Source: Rhizomys pruinosus
Taxonomy: Eukaryota > Chordata > Mammalia > Rodentia > Spalacidae
Assembly (NCBI GenBank): GCA_009823505.1
Contig: VZQC01010551.1
Span: 48,509 to 112,508, forward strand
Direction: 5' to 3'
Length of the DNA: 64,000 bases
Shown here: positions 21,893-31,839 of the stretch, one piece after another
How positions within the stretch are numbered: the first letter of the stretch is position 1
Layout of the letters: each line of letters starts with the position of its first letter
Position numbers and translations under genes: made by a program
The notes under the pieces: generated by a model
The model's database searches: none
What the model was told of the DNA's origin: nothing
Seen by the model: the letters and a program-made list of their open reading frames with translations, nothing else

Positions 21893-22677
21893 TGACCCCC
21901 CCCCAGAGCAATTGCCTGCATACTGTGCTCCAGTGACCAAGTAAGCGCCCCCCAGAGCAATTGCCTGTGTACTCTGCTCCAGTGACCAAGTAACTCCGCA
22001 GAGCAATTGCCTGTGTACTCTGCTCCAGTGACCAAGTAACCCCCCCAGAGCAATTGCCTGTGTACTCTGCTCCAGTGACCAAGTAACCCCCCAGAGCAAT
22101 TGCCTGTGTACTCTGCTCCAGTGACCAAGTAACCCCCCCAGAGCAATTGCCTGTGTACTCTGCTCCAGTGACCAAGTAACCCCCCAGAGCAATTGCCTGT
22201 GTACTCTGCTCCAGTGACCAAGTAACCCCCCCAGAGCAATTGCCTGTGTACTCTGCTCCAGTGACCAAGTAACCCCCCAGAGCAATTGCCTGTGTACTCT
22301 GCTCCAGTGACCAAGTAGCCCCCCCAGAGCAATTGCCTGTGTACTCTGCTCCAGTGACCAAGTAACTCCGCAGAGCAATTGCCTGTGTACTCTGCTCCAG
22401 TGACCAAGTAACCCCCCAGAGCAATTGCCTGCATACTCTGCTCCAGTGACCAAGTAACCCCCCAGAGCAATTGCCTGTGTACTCTGCTCATGACCAAGTA
22501 ACCCCCCAGAGCAATTGCCTATGTACTCTGCTCCAGTGACCAAGTAACCCCCCCCCAGAGCAATTGCCTGTGTACTCTGCTCCAGTGACCAAGTAACCCC
22601 CCAGAGCAATTGCCTGTGTACTCTGCTCCAGTGACCAAGTAACCCCCCAGAGCAATTGCCTGCATACTCTGCTCCAG
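21893..22677. repeat. 17-copy ~46-bp minisatellite in ERV leader
   Basis: Seventeen head-to-tail copies of a unit made of a run of 5-9 C, then AGAGCAATTGCCTGTGTACT, then CTGCTCCAGTGACCAAGTAA. Copy length varies, mostly through the C run. Variants include 'gcatactgtgctcc' in copy 1, 'tatgtactc' in copy 14 and a small deletion in copy 13. The array lies between the primer-binding site and the first downstream ATG. Because the unit is not a multiple of three and lacks stops on the minus strand, it produces several long but meaningless antisense frames (up to 314 codons). Confidence 0.97.
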
Positions 22678-22686
22678 TCACAGGGC

Positions 22687-23133
22687 ATGGCAGTTAGTGA
22701 AAGGCCCAGGGAGCTGTGGAAGACCCTGCTAGACTTTGCTCCTTGGTTGGATAACGAGAAGGAGCAGGATCTAGAGTGGGAGGCCACCAAGGCTGCATGC
22801 AGGGCCAAAGGCAAGAGAAGCGGACCCCTTAAGGAGCTTCCCAGCAGGAAAAGCTCCCCTTGCCAGCAGCTCCAGACTGAGCAGGAAACAGAAAGGGGCG
22901 CTGTACCAATATCAGACTCAGGGAGGGAGGGGTCGCTGCCTGGAATGGGGACTTATCCTTGCTGCCCTATTGGCCCCTTCAGGAGGAGCCCAATGCCACC
23001 TGGTCTCGCCTCCTTTGCAAGCAGAGCAACCAGGGGTGGGTTGAGGTGGGACATCCTATGCAGACTGGACGGGGTTTTCCCTTGCATGAGTCCTTTTTCT
23101 CACCATCGGCACCCCCTGTCCACACTTTTCTGA
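22687..23133 (+). pseudogene. Possible gag remnant
   Basis: The first ATG after the leader minisatellite opens a 148-codon frame. Its start (ELWKTLLDFAPWLDNEKEQ, residues 9-27) has a W-x-x-L-L-D-F-x-P-W-L pattern, compatible with the matrix part of a betaretrovirus-like Gag. A charged, glutamine-rich stretch follows. After about residue 70 the frame loses any recognisable character. No capsid major homology region or zinc knuckle is present. Position supports gag; similarity alone does not prove it. Confidence 0.4.
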
Positions 23134-23680
23134 ACCTAGTGCCAATGCCGCAACACTCTTTACTGTAGGAATCCTCCTCATACAGCACGAGTCCAAGCAG
23201 CCTCCCTCACACAGGCCACCTGACAGCCGTTCCCGCAAAGGAAAAACCTGCTTTAAGGACCACCGTGAAGGCTCCCAGTCTTCACGCAATGAATCCCTTT
23301 ATCCCCTTGCTGGCAAGTGCTCTCCTAGTGAGTGTATACTTAACTTCTTGTCAGATTTGCACCTAAGCCTGCAGGCAAGTGCTGCCTGTTGCCCCAACTA
23401 TACTGCTGATCCATTAAACCTATGGCCCTCTCTGGGACTGCAACAGGCCTTCCATGCAAACTGGAAGGAGCCTGTATGCATGACCTGGAACCGCCTGACC
23501 AACATTTCTTGGCCCCAGGAGGTAGCAGCCCCCCACACACATAAGCTGTTAGGGGAACTCAGCTCCTCGTAGCCATTCTAGGCATGGTGGAGTGGACTAG
23601 AGACCCCTCTTCCTTGCTTGGAAGACCTTCATCACCCCACCTCATCTTTATCTTCTTTAAAACTGTTTTTTTTTTTTTTT
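23134..23680 (+). other. ERV internal sequence, unassigned
   Basis: C-rich sequence with one frame open from about 23280 to 23572. It includes NYTADPLNLWPSLG and NRLTNISWPQ, which contain N-glycosylation-type NxT/S sites and would suit an Env surface-protein relic. There is no start in good context. Assignment is uncertain. Confidence 0.35.
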
Positions 23681-23689
23681 TAGATGAAC

Positions 23690-23790
23690 TGAATACCCCG
23701 GAGGCAGAGGCAGATGAACTTCTCGGGGAGGTTGAAGCCAGACTGGTCTAGGTATTCAGTGTCAAGACAGCTGCTTTGTCCAAAAAGATA
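23690..23790 (+). mobile_element. B1-like fragment inside the ERV
   Basis: 'ggaggcagaggcagatgaac' and 'gaagccagactggtctaggt' match part of B1, next to a poly-T at about 23665-23681. It shows that SINEs kept inserting into the ERV after fixation. Diverged. Confidence 0.5.
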
Positions 23791-23799
23791 AACTAAAAC

Positions 23800-24560
23800 T
23801 CTTGGTCCAGTTTAAATGGAGATTTGTGGAATGTTTTCGGGTTTGGTTTGGTTCTGTTTTGTTTTTATCAAACAGTCCTTAGAGATGAGTCAGGACAAGC
23901 AAATTAGTCTAAAACTGCAGGCACCTGTGTACTGTTTCAGCCTTTGGGCCTTCTCTAGCCCTTGGCCCTGTAGAAGAGAGAGAAAGATTATTAGGGGCAG
24001 GTCAGGGACAGGCGGTCAGGGTCAGCTAGTTAGGGCCAGGTTGTTGGGAGGGGGCCCAGGAGTCAACAAATGGATCTCAGGTGTTTCCGTGTTACTGAGG
24101 ACACCTATTCATTACTCTACACAGGAGAACCTGCAACATAATTTTGAAAACAAAACAAATGATGGGTCACCCTCCAGCTCCTGCAAGGTGTATGCCCATT
24201 CTATCTTTCACCAAGAGGCCTCTACCATCAACTTCTTCTGCCATGAGAGGTCAAACTGATGCTACTTGTTTCTGTACCTGCTGGCCCCTTGGTTTCTTTC
24301 TTGTTCTCATAACTATCACCAACCACTTTACTAACCCCACCCTCCGAGAAGGGGAATACGTTTTCTTTCTAGATGGCTATCAATCAGATGTGGGAATCCT
24401 GCTTATGAGCCTCCTGCATGGAGCCAAATGAGCTGATCTGCTCAACAGTGACTGCTGGAGTCACTATTTCCAACCAACCAGCTCAAGCGCAAGCCCTCCA
24501 TAACCTGTCATTGGTGACATCAGAAAGGTTCAACACTTGCTGCTACCTCCCTCGAGTATG
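23800..24560 (+). other. ERV internal sequence, unassigned
   Basis: Short broken frames only. A hydrophobic stretch near 24280-24330 (CWPLGFFLVLITIT) may be a former membrane or leader segment. I cannot assign it to a retroviral gene with confidence. Confidence 0.3.
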
Positions 24561-24830
24561 TTAGGCTGACCATCGCAAATTTACAGACTCAATTGGACAT
24601 TCTTGCAACCTTATTAGAAGTCGTGTTGCACATGAGACTCAGTTTAGCAAACCCTTCAAACTCTTGCTTTGGGTAATTGTGTTTCTGGGCTTGCTCAGCT
24701 GCATCAGGTTGCTTTAGTCTAGGGTAAGAGCAGAACTGCAAGAGATAGCGATGTTGGCTGAAATTGTCCCCACACAGGCCCCTGTCTGGGCCTATCTGGC
24801 CCTGACACAACTGGAGGGTTGAGACGCCTA
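24561..24830 (+). pseudogene. Possible env transmembrane remnant
   Basis: In one frame the sequence reads LTIANLQTQLDILATLLEVV, a heptad-like coiled-coil pattern. It resembles the N-helix region that precedes the disulfide loop in betaretrovirus-type Env transmembrane subunits. It lies just upstream of the 3' LTR, the expected place for the end of env. The frame is short and no fusion peptide or anchor is preserved. Confidence 0.4.
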
Positions 24831-24917
24831 GCCTTGCTCAAGTATGTAATGTGTTACGGACGGATTTCCATGTCTCCCTTTCTCTGGGTGATTTATAAGT
24901 AAATAAAAAAGGACATA

Positions 24918-25273
24918 TAGGCCACTCCTGGGCCTGATTAGTAAGCCACGCTGCTGAATTTCTTGCTGCACCATTAACATGGCACCCTTCCTGGCAACAG
25001 CTGCATGCAGCCCCCTCGCTGGGATCTGCCCCCCGAGTTGGGCTTGTACGCAATGTGTGATCATCTATAGAAGCATGTGCGGGCTGAGGACTATGTAACT
25101 GCATGATTAGGTTGACCTTTTCAATGATTGGATGTGCTCTAATGCTCTCTGTGATGATTGGTAGAAGCTTCCTGTATACCCTGTACTGGAAAATAAAGTT
25201 CTGAGCTTCACTCTCTGACATGGTCCCGGAGTGGTTTTTGCTCTGTCAAATTTAGCCTTGGTAGAGAGGGAAC
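24918..25273 (+). repeat. ERV 3' LTR
   Basis: About 355 bp, similar to 21430-21801 throughout, including 'aatttcttgctg', 'cttcctggcaacagctgcat', 'tgattaggttgacc' and AATAAA at 25192-25197. A purine-rich 'aataaaaaagga' lies just upstream where a polypurine tract is expected. The 3' boundary is set by the end of similarity (gagaggg). Confidence 0.85.
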
Positions 25274-25648
25274 CAACGACTGGCTGAATGAAGGCCCTTC
25301 TTGTTAAGGCAGAACTAAGACCTACCCTTATGTAGAAGGAAATGAATTATACCATCTTCTTGATTAAAAGGGTATAAAAGAATCTGGACATACTAAGTCA
25401 CTACACAGAACACAACATGCTGAAAATATGGAATACATAAAATAGTGTGCCATCTCAGAAACTGTAGTTAGTGTGATGGAGACTGCAGGTCCCCCATCAC
25501 CACAACCACTGATTGTTTTCCTTCTGTTTCCCAAACAACATTGACTGCAAAAAACACCAGTGTGTTTAGAACGTGGGAAGCCTTACATACATGCAGGCAT
25601 AACACATGTTTAAAATATAAATGAATCCCCTCAAAAAATTTAAAAAGG
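25274..25648. other. Intergenic, nothing recognised
   Basis: Sequence beyond the ERV. No clear target-site duplication matching the 5' flank was found, and no other element is seen. Confidence 0.3.
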
Positions 25649-25873
25649 GGGGCTGGAGAGATGACTCAGCAGTTAAGAGCACTGGTTGCTGTTGCAAAGG
25701 ACCTGGGTTTGGTTCTCAGCACACACGGAAGTGGAAGCTAACAGCCACATGGGACTCCAGTTCTGGGGATCTGATGCCCTCTCTGATCCCTGTAGGCATT
25801 GCATGCACATGGTATACTACATACATATAGGCAGAACACACATACATATTAAATAATCAGATAAAGTTAAAAA
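25649..25873 (+). mobile_element. B3 SINE
   Basis: Head 'ggctggagagatgactcagc', body with 'ggactccagttctggggatc' and 'gcattgcatgcacatggtat', then an A/T-rich tail. It is diverged and lacks the internal duplication of the young subfamily. Confidence 0.9.
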
Positions 25874-26388
25874 GAACAAGGGCAGAGAGTGGAGAAGGAC
25901 TAGAGGACTTGGAGCAGCCTGGGAGTGAGGTTGCTGGGTGTGGGGTGTCTAGGCTCTAACTGCGAGATGAAGTGAGCGATGGAGAGTGTTGAGCAGAGGA
26001 GTTCTGCTCTTGCTTTGGTTTGGAAGAGGATCACTACTGTATTGAGAATTGGCTTTAGGAAGACAAAGGAAGCAGGAAGATCAGAGGCTATAACAGCACA
26101 GGTGAGAAGTAACGGTGGCTCAGGTAAGAGTGTTAGCAGTGATGATAGTGAGAGCTTGTCCATCTTTGGACATGGTTCTAAAGATATTTGTACAGAATTT
26201 GCTAAATGATTGGATTTTAATTGTAGAGGAAATGATAAATGCTAACTCCAAGGTTTTTACTTCGCCATCTGGAAAGGCAGAGTTGACCCTTGCTGAGGTG
26301 ATAAAGACTAGAGGGCTGTTTAGTCAGAAGAGGGTTTAATATGGGCAAGGTGAGTTCAACTATGGTTGAAACTTAGCAGTATTAATGG
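25874..26388. other. Intergenic, nothing recognised
   Basis: Purine-rich single-copy-looking sequence. Short open frames on both strands have no splice or start context. Confidence 0.3.
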
Positions 26389-26431
26389 CTGCGTTCGCGC
26401 TCTCCCCTGTAAAAAAAAAAAAAAAAAAAAA
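26389..26431 (+). pseudogene. 21-nt U1 3' end plus poly(A)
   Basis: CTGCGTTCGCGCTCTCCCCT followed by G equals U1 nt 144-164 and is the exact reverse complement of the end of the 6910-6990 U1 fragment. It is followed by T and then 21 A. An exact U1 3' terminus joined to a poly(A) tail indicates an L1-mediated, extremely 5'-truncated retrocopy. CpG richness makes it stand out from the local AT-rich sequence. No target duplication was found. Confidence 0.7.
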
Positions 26432-26444
26432 GAGATAGAACCTC

Positions 26445-26705
26445 TAGGAAATGATTAGGTGATCTGGGTCCTGGTCTCATGAAAAGGAGGGCGTTTGTTA
26501 CCCCATGTTGACTTTCCATCACTTGTATCCTTTGTCCTTTCAACCATACCAAGTCATAGTTTCCTTTCTCCTCGGAGGATGCAACATAAGGTAGCATCCT
26601 GGATGTGGAGAGCATCCCTTGCCAGACACCACATCTGCTGGGACCTTGATCTTGGACTTCCCAGTCTCCAAAAGTGTGAGGAATAGGCTTTTATTCTTAA
26701 CCACC
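26445..26705 (+). mobile_element. MaLR (MST/MLT1-type) LTR fragment
   Basis: 'ctgctgggaccttgatcttg', 'gacttcccagtctccaaaag' and 'tgtgaggaataggcttttat' are the characteristic 3' part of MST/MLT1 LTRs. Ancient and diverged; the 5' part is not resolved. Confidence 0.75.
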
Positions 26706-27732
26706 CTGCAACACAGATCAGCAGAGTATGTCAGTGGGGCCATGTGGTAGCTGCTAGACAAGTTCAGAGTCCAAAGAGCAGAAGCACAGGGTAGAGAGAT
26801 GCCCGGGGGATGACGACTGCTTAAAAGGAAATCTATATGAAGATACGTACACAAATGGCTCAGGATTAGAACTGGTACCTATACACTGGGAAGGATGAAG
26901 GTCTTGGCACAGGAGTGCTTGAAGCCCCTCTAAGAGATAAAGTTCCTCCGTTCCCTAGAAGGAACCTGCCGTTGTTCTTTTCCATGAGAAGATAGGGCGT
27001 GTGCTACAACTAGACTTTAAATACAAAATTTCAAATGTTAAATTACTCAAAATCAATACTACAATTTCTAATACTCCTTGTAGGATTAAGAAAATAAAAA
27101 TGGTGGGAGAGAAATGACTGGATCACACATCAGAGGATATGCCATGCCTAGCTCAGAAAAGATTACTTCTAAGTACTGAGTAAATATGCTAATTAAATTC
27201 CAATTTTATTGTTTGAAAGTTATTCTACAACCAAGTATTTACTTTCTTTTTCTGAAGTGTAGAATTGTTGAATTTCATCATTAAATAGAAAGGCTCCCTC
27301 TAAGTAGATTGAAGTTTGGAATATTTGTTAGTAGCACACTGTTTTTCTTCCCTGGAGTTGCTGGTCTGTTGTTTCATCCTCACCATGATGAGACTGTCGC
27401 TGGATCAAATCAACAGAGCATGTGCTCCAGGTTGTGCTCCAGATGTTGGATGAGCTTGTCTTCACTCTCTTATTGCCTGTTGAGACTAATGGCACTCAGG
27501 AGGCAGAGCAGGGTGAAACTGAGAGGCTGGTGTAATGGTTAATAAAATAAAAAACCAAGTAGCTATAAAGCTAAGGAAAGACAGATGATCTGAAATCGAA
27601 GAAAGACGGAACCTGAGTACTTCCCTGAGGTGGATGCTTGCTGTCACACAAGCCGATTAGAATTTTAAAAAGTATTTTGTCAATCTAGGTAATTATCATA
27701 TATGTGTGTGTTAATACAATAAGTTTTTTTAA
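26706..27732. other. Intergenic, nothing recognised
   Basis: About 1 kb without a recognisable repeat. A 77-codon frame near 27.3-27.5 kb has no supporting context. Confidence 0.3.
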
Positions 27733-28088
27733 TACAGTAGTTTATTTTATTTTTTTTTATGTGTATGAATATACTGTCTGCATGTAGGTTGGCACACCCA
27801 TGTCGTGCAATGCCACGGAGGTCAGAAAAGGGTGTTGGATTCCCTGGAACTGGAGTTAAAGATGGTTCTCAGCCGCCATGTGGGTGCTGGGGATCAAACC
27901 CGGGTCCTCTGCAAGAGNTCTGTGCACCTGTGTTGTGCAATGCAGTGGAGGTCAGAAGAGGGCGTCAGATTCCCCTGGATCTGGAGTTAAAGATGGTTCT
28001 CAGCCGCCATGTGGGTGCTGGGGATCAAACCCGGGTCCTCTGCAAGAGCAGTCGGCACTCTTAACTGCTAGGCCATCTCTCCAGCCCC
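27733..28088 (-). mobile_element. B3 SINE with internal duplication around an N
   Basis: A minus-strand B3 in which the central part (from 'gcacacccatgtcgtgcaat' to 'gggtcctctgcaagag') is present twice, at about 27790-27917 and 27921-28048. The copies abut at an ambiguous base, N, at 27918. Likely target repeat 'tacaataagttttttt' at about 27715-27730, with a one-mismatch partner at 28089. The N at the junction suggests an assembly join rather than a biological duplication. Confidence 0.9.
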
Positions 28089-28380
28089 TACAATAGGTTT
28101 TTTAAAGAACTCAGTTTTCAACAAGATAACCTCAAGGAACATTTTTAAATACTTTAAATCAAAATATGTCATATAATTCATATATAAACATATGAACTAA
28201 ATGAAAGCATAACATTAAAGTTAGTAAAAAGCTGCTAAAGCAGTGCTTATGTGGCGACTTTGTAATTTTAAAGGCATGTAGTTTGAGAATTAAAAAAAAA
28301 AAACCCACCTCTTAAACTCTGTAACCTAAGTTTCTTCCTTAAGAAGCTGGAGAAAGAAAAGCTCCTTAAATCTAAGTCAA

Positions 28381-28627
28381 GGGGCTGGAGAGATGGCTCA
28401 GCAGTTAAGAGCACCGACTGCTCTTGCAGAGGACCTAGGTTCAATTCCCAGCACCCACATGGTGGCTAACAACCACCTGTAGCTCCAGTTCCAGATGATC
28501 CAATGGCCTCTTCTGACCTCTGCAGGCACTGCATGACAGGAGTGTACTTACACATATGCAGACAATACCCTCACACATATAAAATAAAAATAATAAATAA
28601 AATATTTAAAAAGAAATTTTAAAAAGT
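28381..28627 (+). mobile_element. B3 SINE with near-perfect TSD
   Basis: Full-length B3 from 'ggggctggagagatggctca' to an A-rich tail. Target repeat 'ttaaatctaagtcaa' at 28366-28380 and 'ttaaatccaagtcaa' at 28628-28642. Confidence 0.95.
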
Positions 28628-28756
28628 TTAAATCCAAGTCAAGAAGAAAATACTGTGTATTTGCATAGAAATGAAAACAAAAACAGAAGAGAGAAAAACC
28701 AATAACACCAAAAGCAAATTCTTTGAAATATTCAGTAAAGTTGACAAACCTCTTAG

Positions 28757-28880
28757 GTAATTCCAGTAGCAGGGGCCTGACACCCTCCTCTGTCCTCTGC
28801 GGGCATTGCGTGACATGGGTACACTTACTTTACACTACTTGCAGACATAACACTCATACACATCGAATGCATTTTAAAAA
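28757..28880 (+). mobile_element. B3 SINE 3' half
   Basis: Contains 'tgacaccctcctctgtcctc', 'cattgcgtgacatgggtaca' and a 'cactcatacacat' tail, without the tRNA-like head. Probably 5'-truncated. Confidence 0.8.
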
Positions 28881-29021
28881 GGGTTAAAGTAATGTTATAA
28901 GCAAGTTCATGCCCATAAATTTGGTAAAGTGAAAAGTACCAATTCCAGAAATCTACACACCATACAAGGAAAAAAAAATGTGTTCATAAAGATTACATTT
29001 TTAATTTCTTTTCAAAAGATA

Positions 29022-29425
29022 CTGTTCTTGTTTCCTCTCATTTGCTGTGACAAAACACTCTGACCAAAACCAACTTGGGGAGGAAAGGGTTTATTCAGTT
29101 CACATCTCCCAGGTCACATTTCATCACTGAGGGAGCCCAACATAGGAACTCAGGGGAGGAACATGGAGGCAGGACTAGAAACACAAGCCATGGAGGGACG
29201 CTGCTTACTGACTTGCTCTTCTGGCCCATGTCCAGCATGCTTTCTTATACCATACACAACAACCTTCCCAGGGCTGGCATCACCCACACTGGGCTGGGCC
29301 CTCCCATATCACTCAACAATCAAGACAATATTCCACAGACATGGTCACAGGCCAGTTCAATGGAGGCAATTCCCCAATTGTTCCCTCAACCCAGGTGTGT
29401 CAAGTTGACACTAAATGAAAAGACA
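29022..29425 (+). mobile_element. URR1-like rodent hAT element
   Basis: 'tttgctgtgacaaaacactc', 'caacttggggaggaaagggt', 'gctgggccctcccatatcac' and 'gtgtcaagttgacact' are diagnostic. Near full length, and very similar to the copy at 42756-43165. The apparent 121-codon frame inside is not a gene. Confidence 0.88.
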
Positions 29426-29598
29426 AGCCATAGACTATGAAAACTTCCTGTTTAAATAGGACTGGTGTATAGAATACGTAGAGAACTCATATTTCAATAA
29501 TAAAAATAAAATATACTGAAATTTGATGAAAGATCTTAACAGACAACTTAGAGAATATATACATGTCAGACAAGCATTTGAAAGATGCTCAGCTTTGA

Positions 29599-29812
29599 GG
29601 CTGGAGAGATGGCCCAGTGGTTGAAAGGACTTGATGTTCTTGCAGAAGCCTGGGATGCGAATCCCAGCATCAACATGGGGGCTAACAACCATCTATACCT
29701 CCAGTCCAGGGGATCCAACACCCTCCTCTGTCCTCTGAGCACTGCATGACATGGGTGTACTTTTACACTTGTAGGCAACATATTCATACACATAAAAGTA
29801 AATCAAAGAAAG
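29599..29812 (+). mobile_element. B3 SINE with 18-bp TSD
   Basis: Head 'ggctggagagatggcccagt' and the B3 body. Flanked by 'aaagatgctcagctttga' (29581-29598) and a copy with one change at 29813-29830. Confidence 0.95.
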
Positions 29813-29865
29813 AAAGATGTTCAGCTTTGATCAAAAGAAAAGTGAAAACAACTCAGTAAGCCCTG

Positions 29866-30010
29866 ATATTGTGGCTCATGTCTGTAATCCTACTGTTTGG
29901 GAGGCTGAAGCAAGAGGCTTACCGCAGGTTCAAGGCTAGCCTGGGTTACACAGAGAGTTGCTGGCCAGTTTGGGCTCCAGAGTGAGAATCTCTCTGAAAA
30001 AGAAAACAAA
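29866..30010 (+). mobile_element. Old B1/PB1-type SINE
   Basis: 'gatattgtggctcatgtctg', 'taatcctactgtttgggagg' and 'caaggctagcctgggttaca' follow early B1 (PB1-like) consensus. Diverged, with a short A-rich end. Confidence 0.7.
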
Positions 30011-30192
30011 CAAGGAAATACTGTATAACTATTTGACACTCTCAAGAATGTACACAGCAACCAACTGATGAGATCAAGTTCTGGCAAGGACCCAGAACCA
30101 GAACTCTTATATTAAGGTGGAAGCCAAATGGTTTGACAACTTTAAAGAACACTTTGCCAATTTCCTAACATATTAAACATACATTTATCATA

Positions 30193-30470
30193 TGTGCTGG
30201 TTAATTTGATTTGTCAGTTTAATGAGGTCCAGAATCACCTGGAACACAGACCTCTGAGCATTCCTGTGGGGATTACCTTGAATGTGTTAGATTGTGAGAC
30301 CTGCCCACTGTGGGGGGCACTATTCCCTGATCTAGAATTCTGAACTGTATAAAAGGAGAAAGTAAGCTGAAAACGAGCATCCATTCTTCTGTTTCCTGAC
30401 CCTGGACAGTGGGACTGACTGTTTCAAGCTCTTGGTGTTGGTATTTCCCATATAAGACACCATATAACCC
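30193..30470 (-). mobile_element. Rodent hAT-type repeat, reverse orientation
   Basis: Starts 'tgtgctggttaatttgattt', then 'gacctgcccactgtgggggg', 'actgtataaaaggagaaagt' and 'agctgaaaacgagcatccat'. This is the reversed counterpart of the element type at 32150-32515. Diverged, no coding. Confidence 0.6.
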
Positions 30471-30474
30471 AGAA

Positions 30475-30935
30475 ATGCAACTCCTAGTGTTTTGTAAAGG
30501 AAAAATGAGAACCTAACCCCACACTGAAAAGCATTTCACCTTTTAATATTTGTAATCCTAACACAAAGACTGAAAACAAGTCAGCAACTGTGGTACAGTC
30601 CCATAATGGAATACTACTAAATAGCAGTTACAACTGTCAGTACATGTAACAACATGGCTGAAAGAAAAGCAGGCTTATGCTATTTTATTTCATTTATGTG
30701 ATACCCTGAAAAGAAAAAAAAAAAACACAGGGACTTAAGGCATCAGTTGTTGCTGGGTCATAGAACAGTTGGATTGGCTACAAAGGATCAAGAGGAAGCA
30801 CTGTTAAGGAGATTGGAAAGGGTTCGTACAGATTGAAATGTTTTGTATCCTTTGTGGTAAAAGTTAAATGACTTTATGGACTTGGTAAAATTCAAAGAAC
30901 TGTACCCTTAATAAAGGTGATTCTTATGTGTACAT
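30475..30935 (+). mobile_element. Ancient L1M 3' end
   Basis: 'cataatggaatactactaaa', 'gtacatgtaacaacatggct', 'tgctattttatttcatttat' and 'actgtacccttaataaaggt' follow the 3' end of mammalian-wide L1M families. Confidence 0.65.
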
Positions 30936-30957
30936 TATGTCTCATTGTTTGGGATTT

Positions 30958-31092
30958 GTTGAGTCAGGATCTCACTGTTGCCCTGGCTGGCCTGGAACTC
31001 ACCCTGTAGCCCAGGCTGCCCTGAACTTGCAGCAATCCTGCTTCAGCTTCCCAAGAAGTGGGATTATAGGCAGAAGCCACCACCCCCAACAT
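30958..31092 (-). mobile_element. Old B1 SINE
   Basis: Plus-strand 'ctggctggcctggaactcac' and 'cttcccaagaagtgggatta' are reversed B1. Diverged. Confidence 0.75.
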
Positions 31093-31111
31093 GACTAAAC
31101 TTTTTCAATGA

Positions 31112-31350
31112 CATTTTATTAATTTAGTGTGCACACACAGGGGTATGCGATTGTACATATATGTGCATGTGCCTGCAGTGTCACAGTCACATGTGTCTGT
31201 AATGTCACAGTCACAATGCACATGTCACAGCATGCATGTGGAGGTAAGAGAACAATTTGTGAGAGTTCTCTTCACCATGTGGGTTCCAGGAATTGAATCA
31301 GGTCATCCAGGCTGGTGGCACTTTATCCACTGAGACATCTTGCCAGCCCC
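31112..31350 (-). mobile_element. B3 SINE with internal 'gtcacagtcac' repeats
   Basis: Ends 'cttgccagcccc' (reverse of the B3 head). The middle carries the word 'gtcacagtcac' twice, plus 'catgtcacagcatg', an unusual local expansion. Otherwise an old copy. Confidence 0.8.
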
Positions 31351-31839
31351 CAAACATAACTAGGTTTTTAACAAAATTTAAATATAACACAAATAGATAC
31401 AAAGTAAAAAGTTGGGAGTTAAAATATATCATGAAAACACTAGTCAGAAAAAATAATAACAGTTTAGCTATAGTAATGGACACTTTAAGCCAAGAAATTT
31501 TAGGATGGACATTTCACAATAAATAAGGATAAAAATAATCCACAATGACGACGAGCTTGTTGTGTCTGTCTGCAGTAGCTGTAGAACAAGCACTCACAAG
31601 CAAATCAGTAAATGTGTAGATAATTTAAATCAATACACTCAATCTGACCTGGTAGGATTTTAGAATGCCATATTTAGTAGCAATATTCAATAAGAAACAG
31701 GACATTATAATTTTAAACTTAATGTTTATCAAAGGTGTCATTAGAATAGTGCAAGCCACAAAACCAGAGGTGGTGTGTATATTATACACATACACATCTG
31801 ACAGACAACTAGTTCTGAAATATATGCCTATAATTATTA
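31351..31839. other. Intergenic AT-rich, possibly old L1
   Basis: No firm match. The next segment is L1M-like, and this one may be a more decayed part of it. Confidence 0.25.

Larger units (their letters stand above)
21430..25273 (+). mobile_element. Degraded ERV with two LTRs (ERV2/ERVK-like)
   Basis: Two related LTRs in the same orientation flank about 3.1 kb of internal sequence. The internal part starts with a primer-binding site complementary to a lysine tRNA, as in several betaretrovirus-related elements. A minisatellite fills the leader and only short broken frames follow. No protease, reverse transcriptase or integrase motif is visible, so most of gag-pol is deleted. The LTRs differ at many sites, so the insertion is not recent. 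It has no coding capacity for a replicating element. Confidence 0.85.

Noticed and set aside
21893..22677. CRISPR-like array
   Set aside because: Units are contiguous near-identical copies without unique spacers, in vertebrate DNA inside an ERV.
21636..22814. Long antisense open frames (up to 314 codons) with repeated TWSLEQSTQAIAL-type peptides
   Set aside because: They are read from the minus strand of the leader minisatellite. The unit lacks stops and is not a multiple of three, so several frames stay open at once. No start context or promoter.
29163..29440. Open frames of 81-121 codons in the URR1-like repeats (also at 8031-8258 and 42764-43219)
   Set aside because: The same frames recur because the copies share sequence; these elements are non-autonomous and encode no protein.
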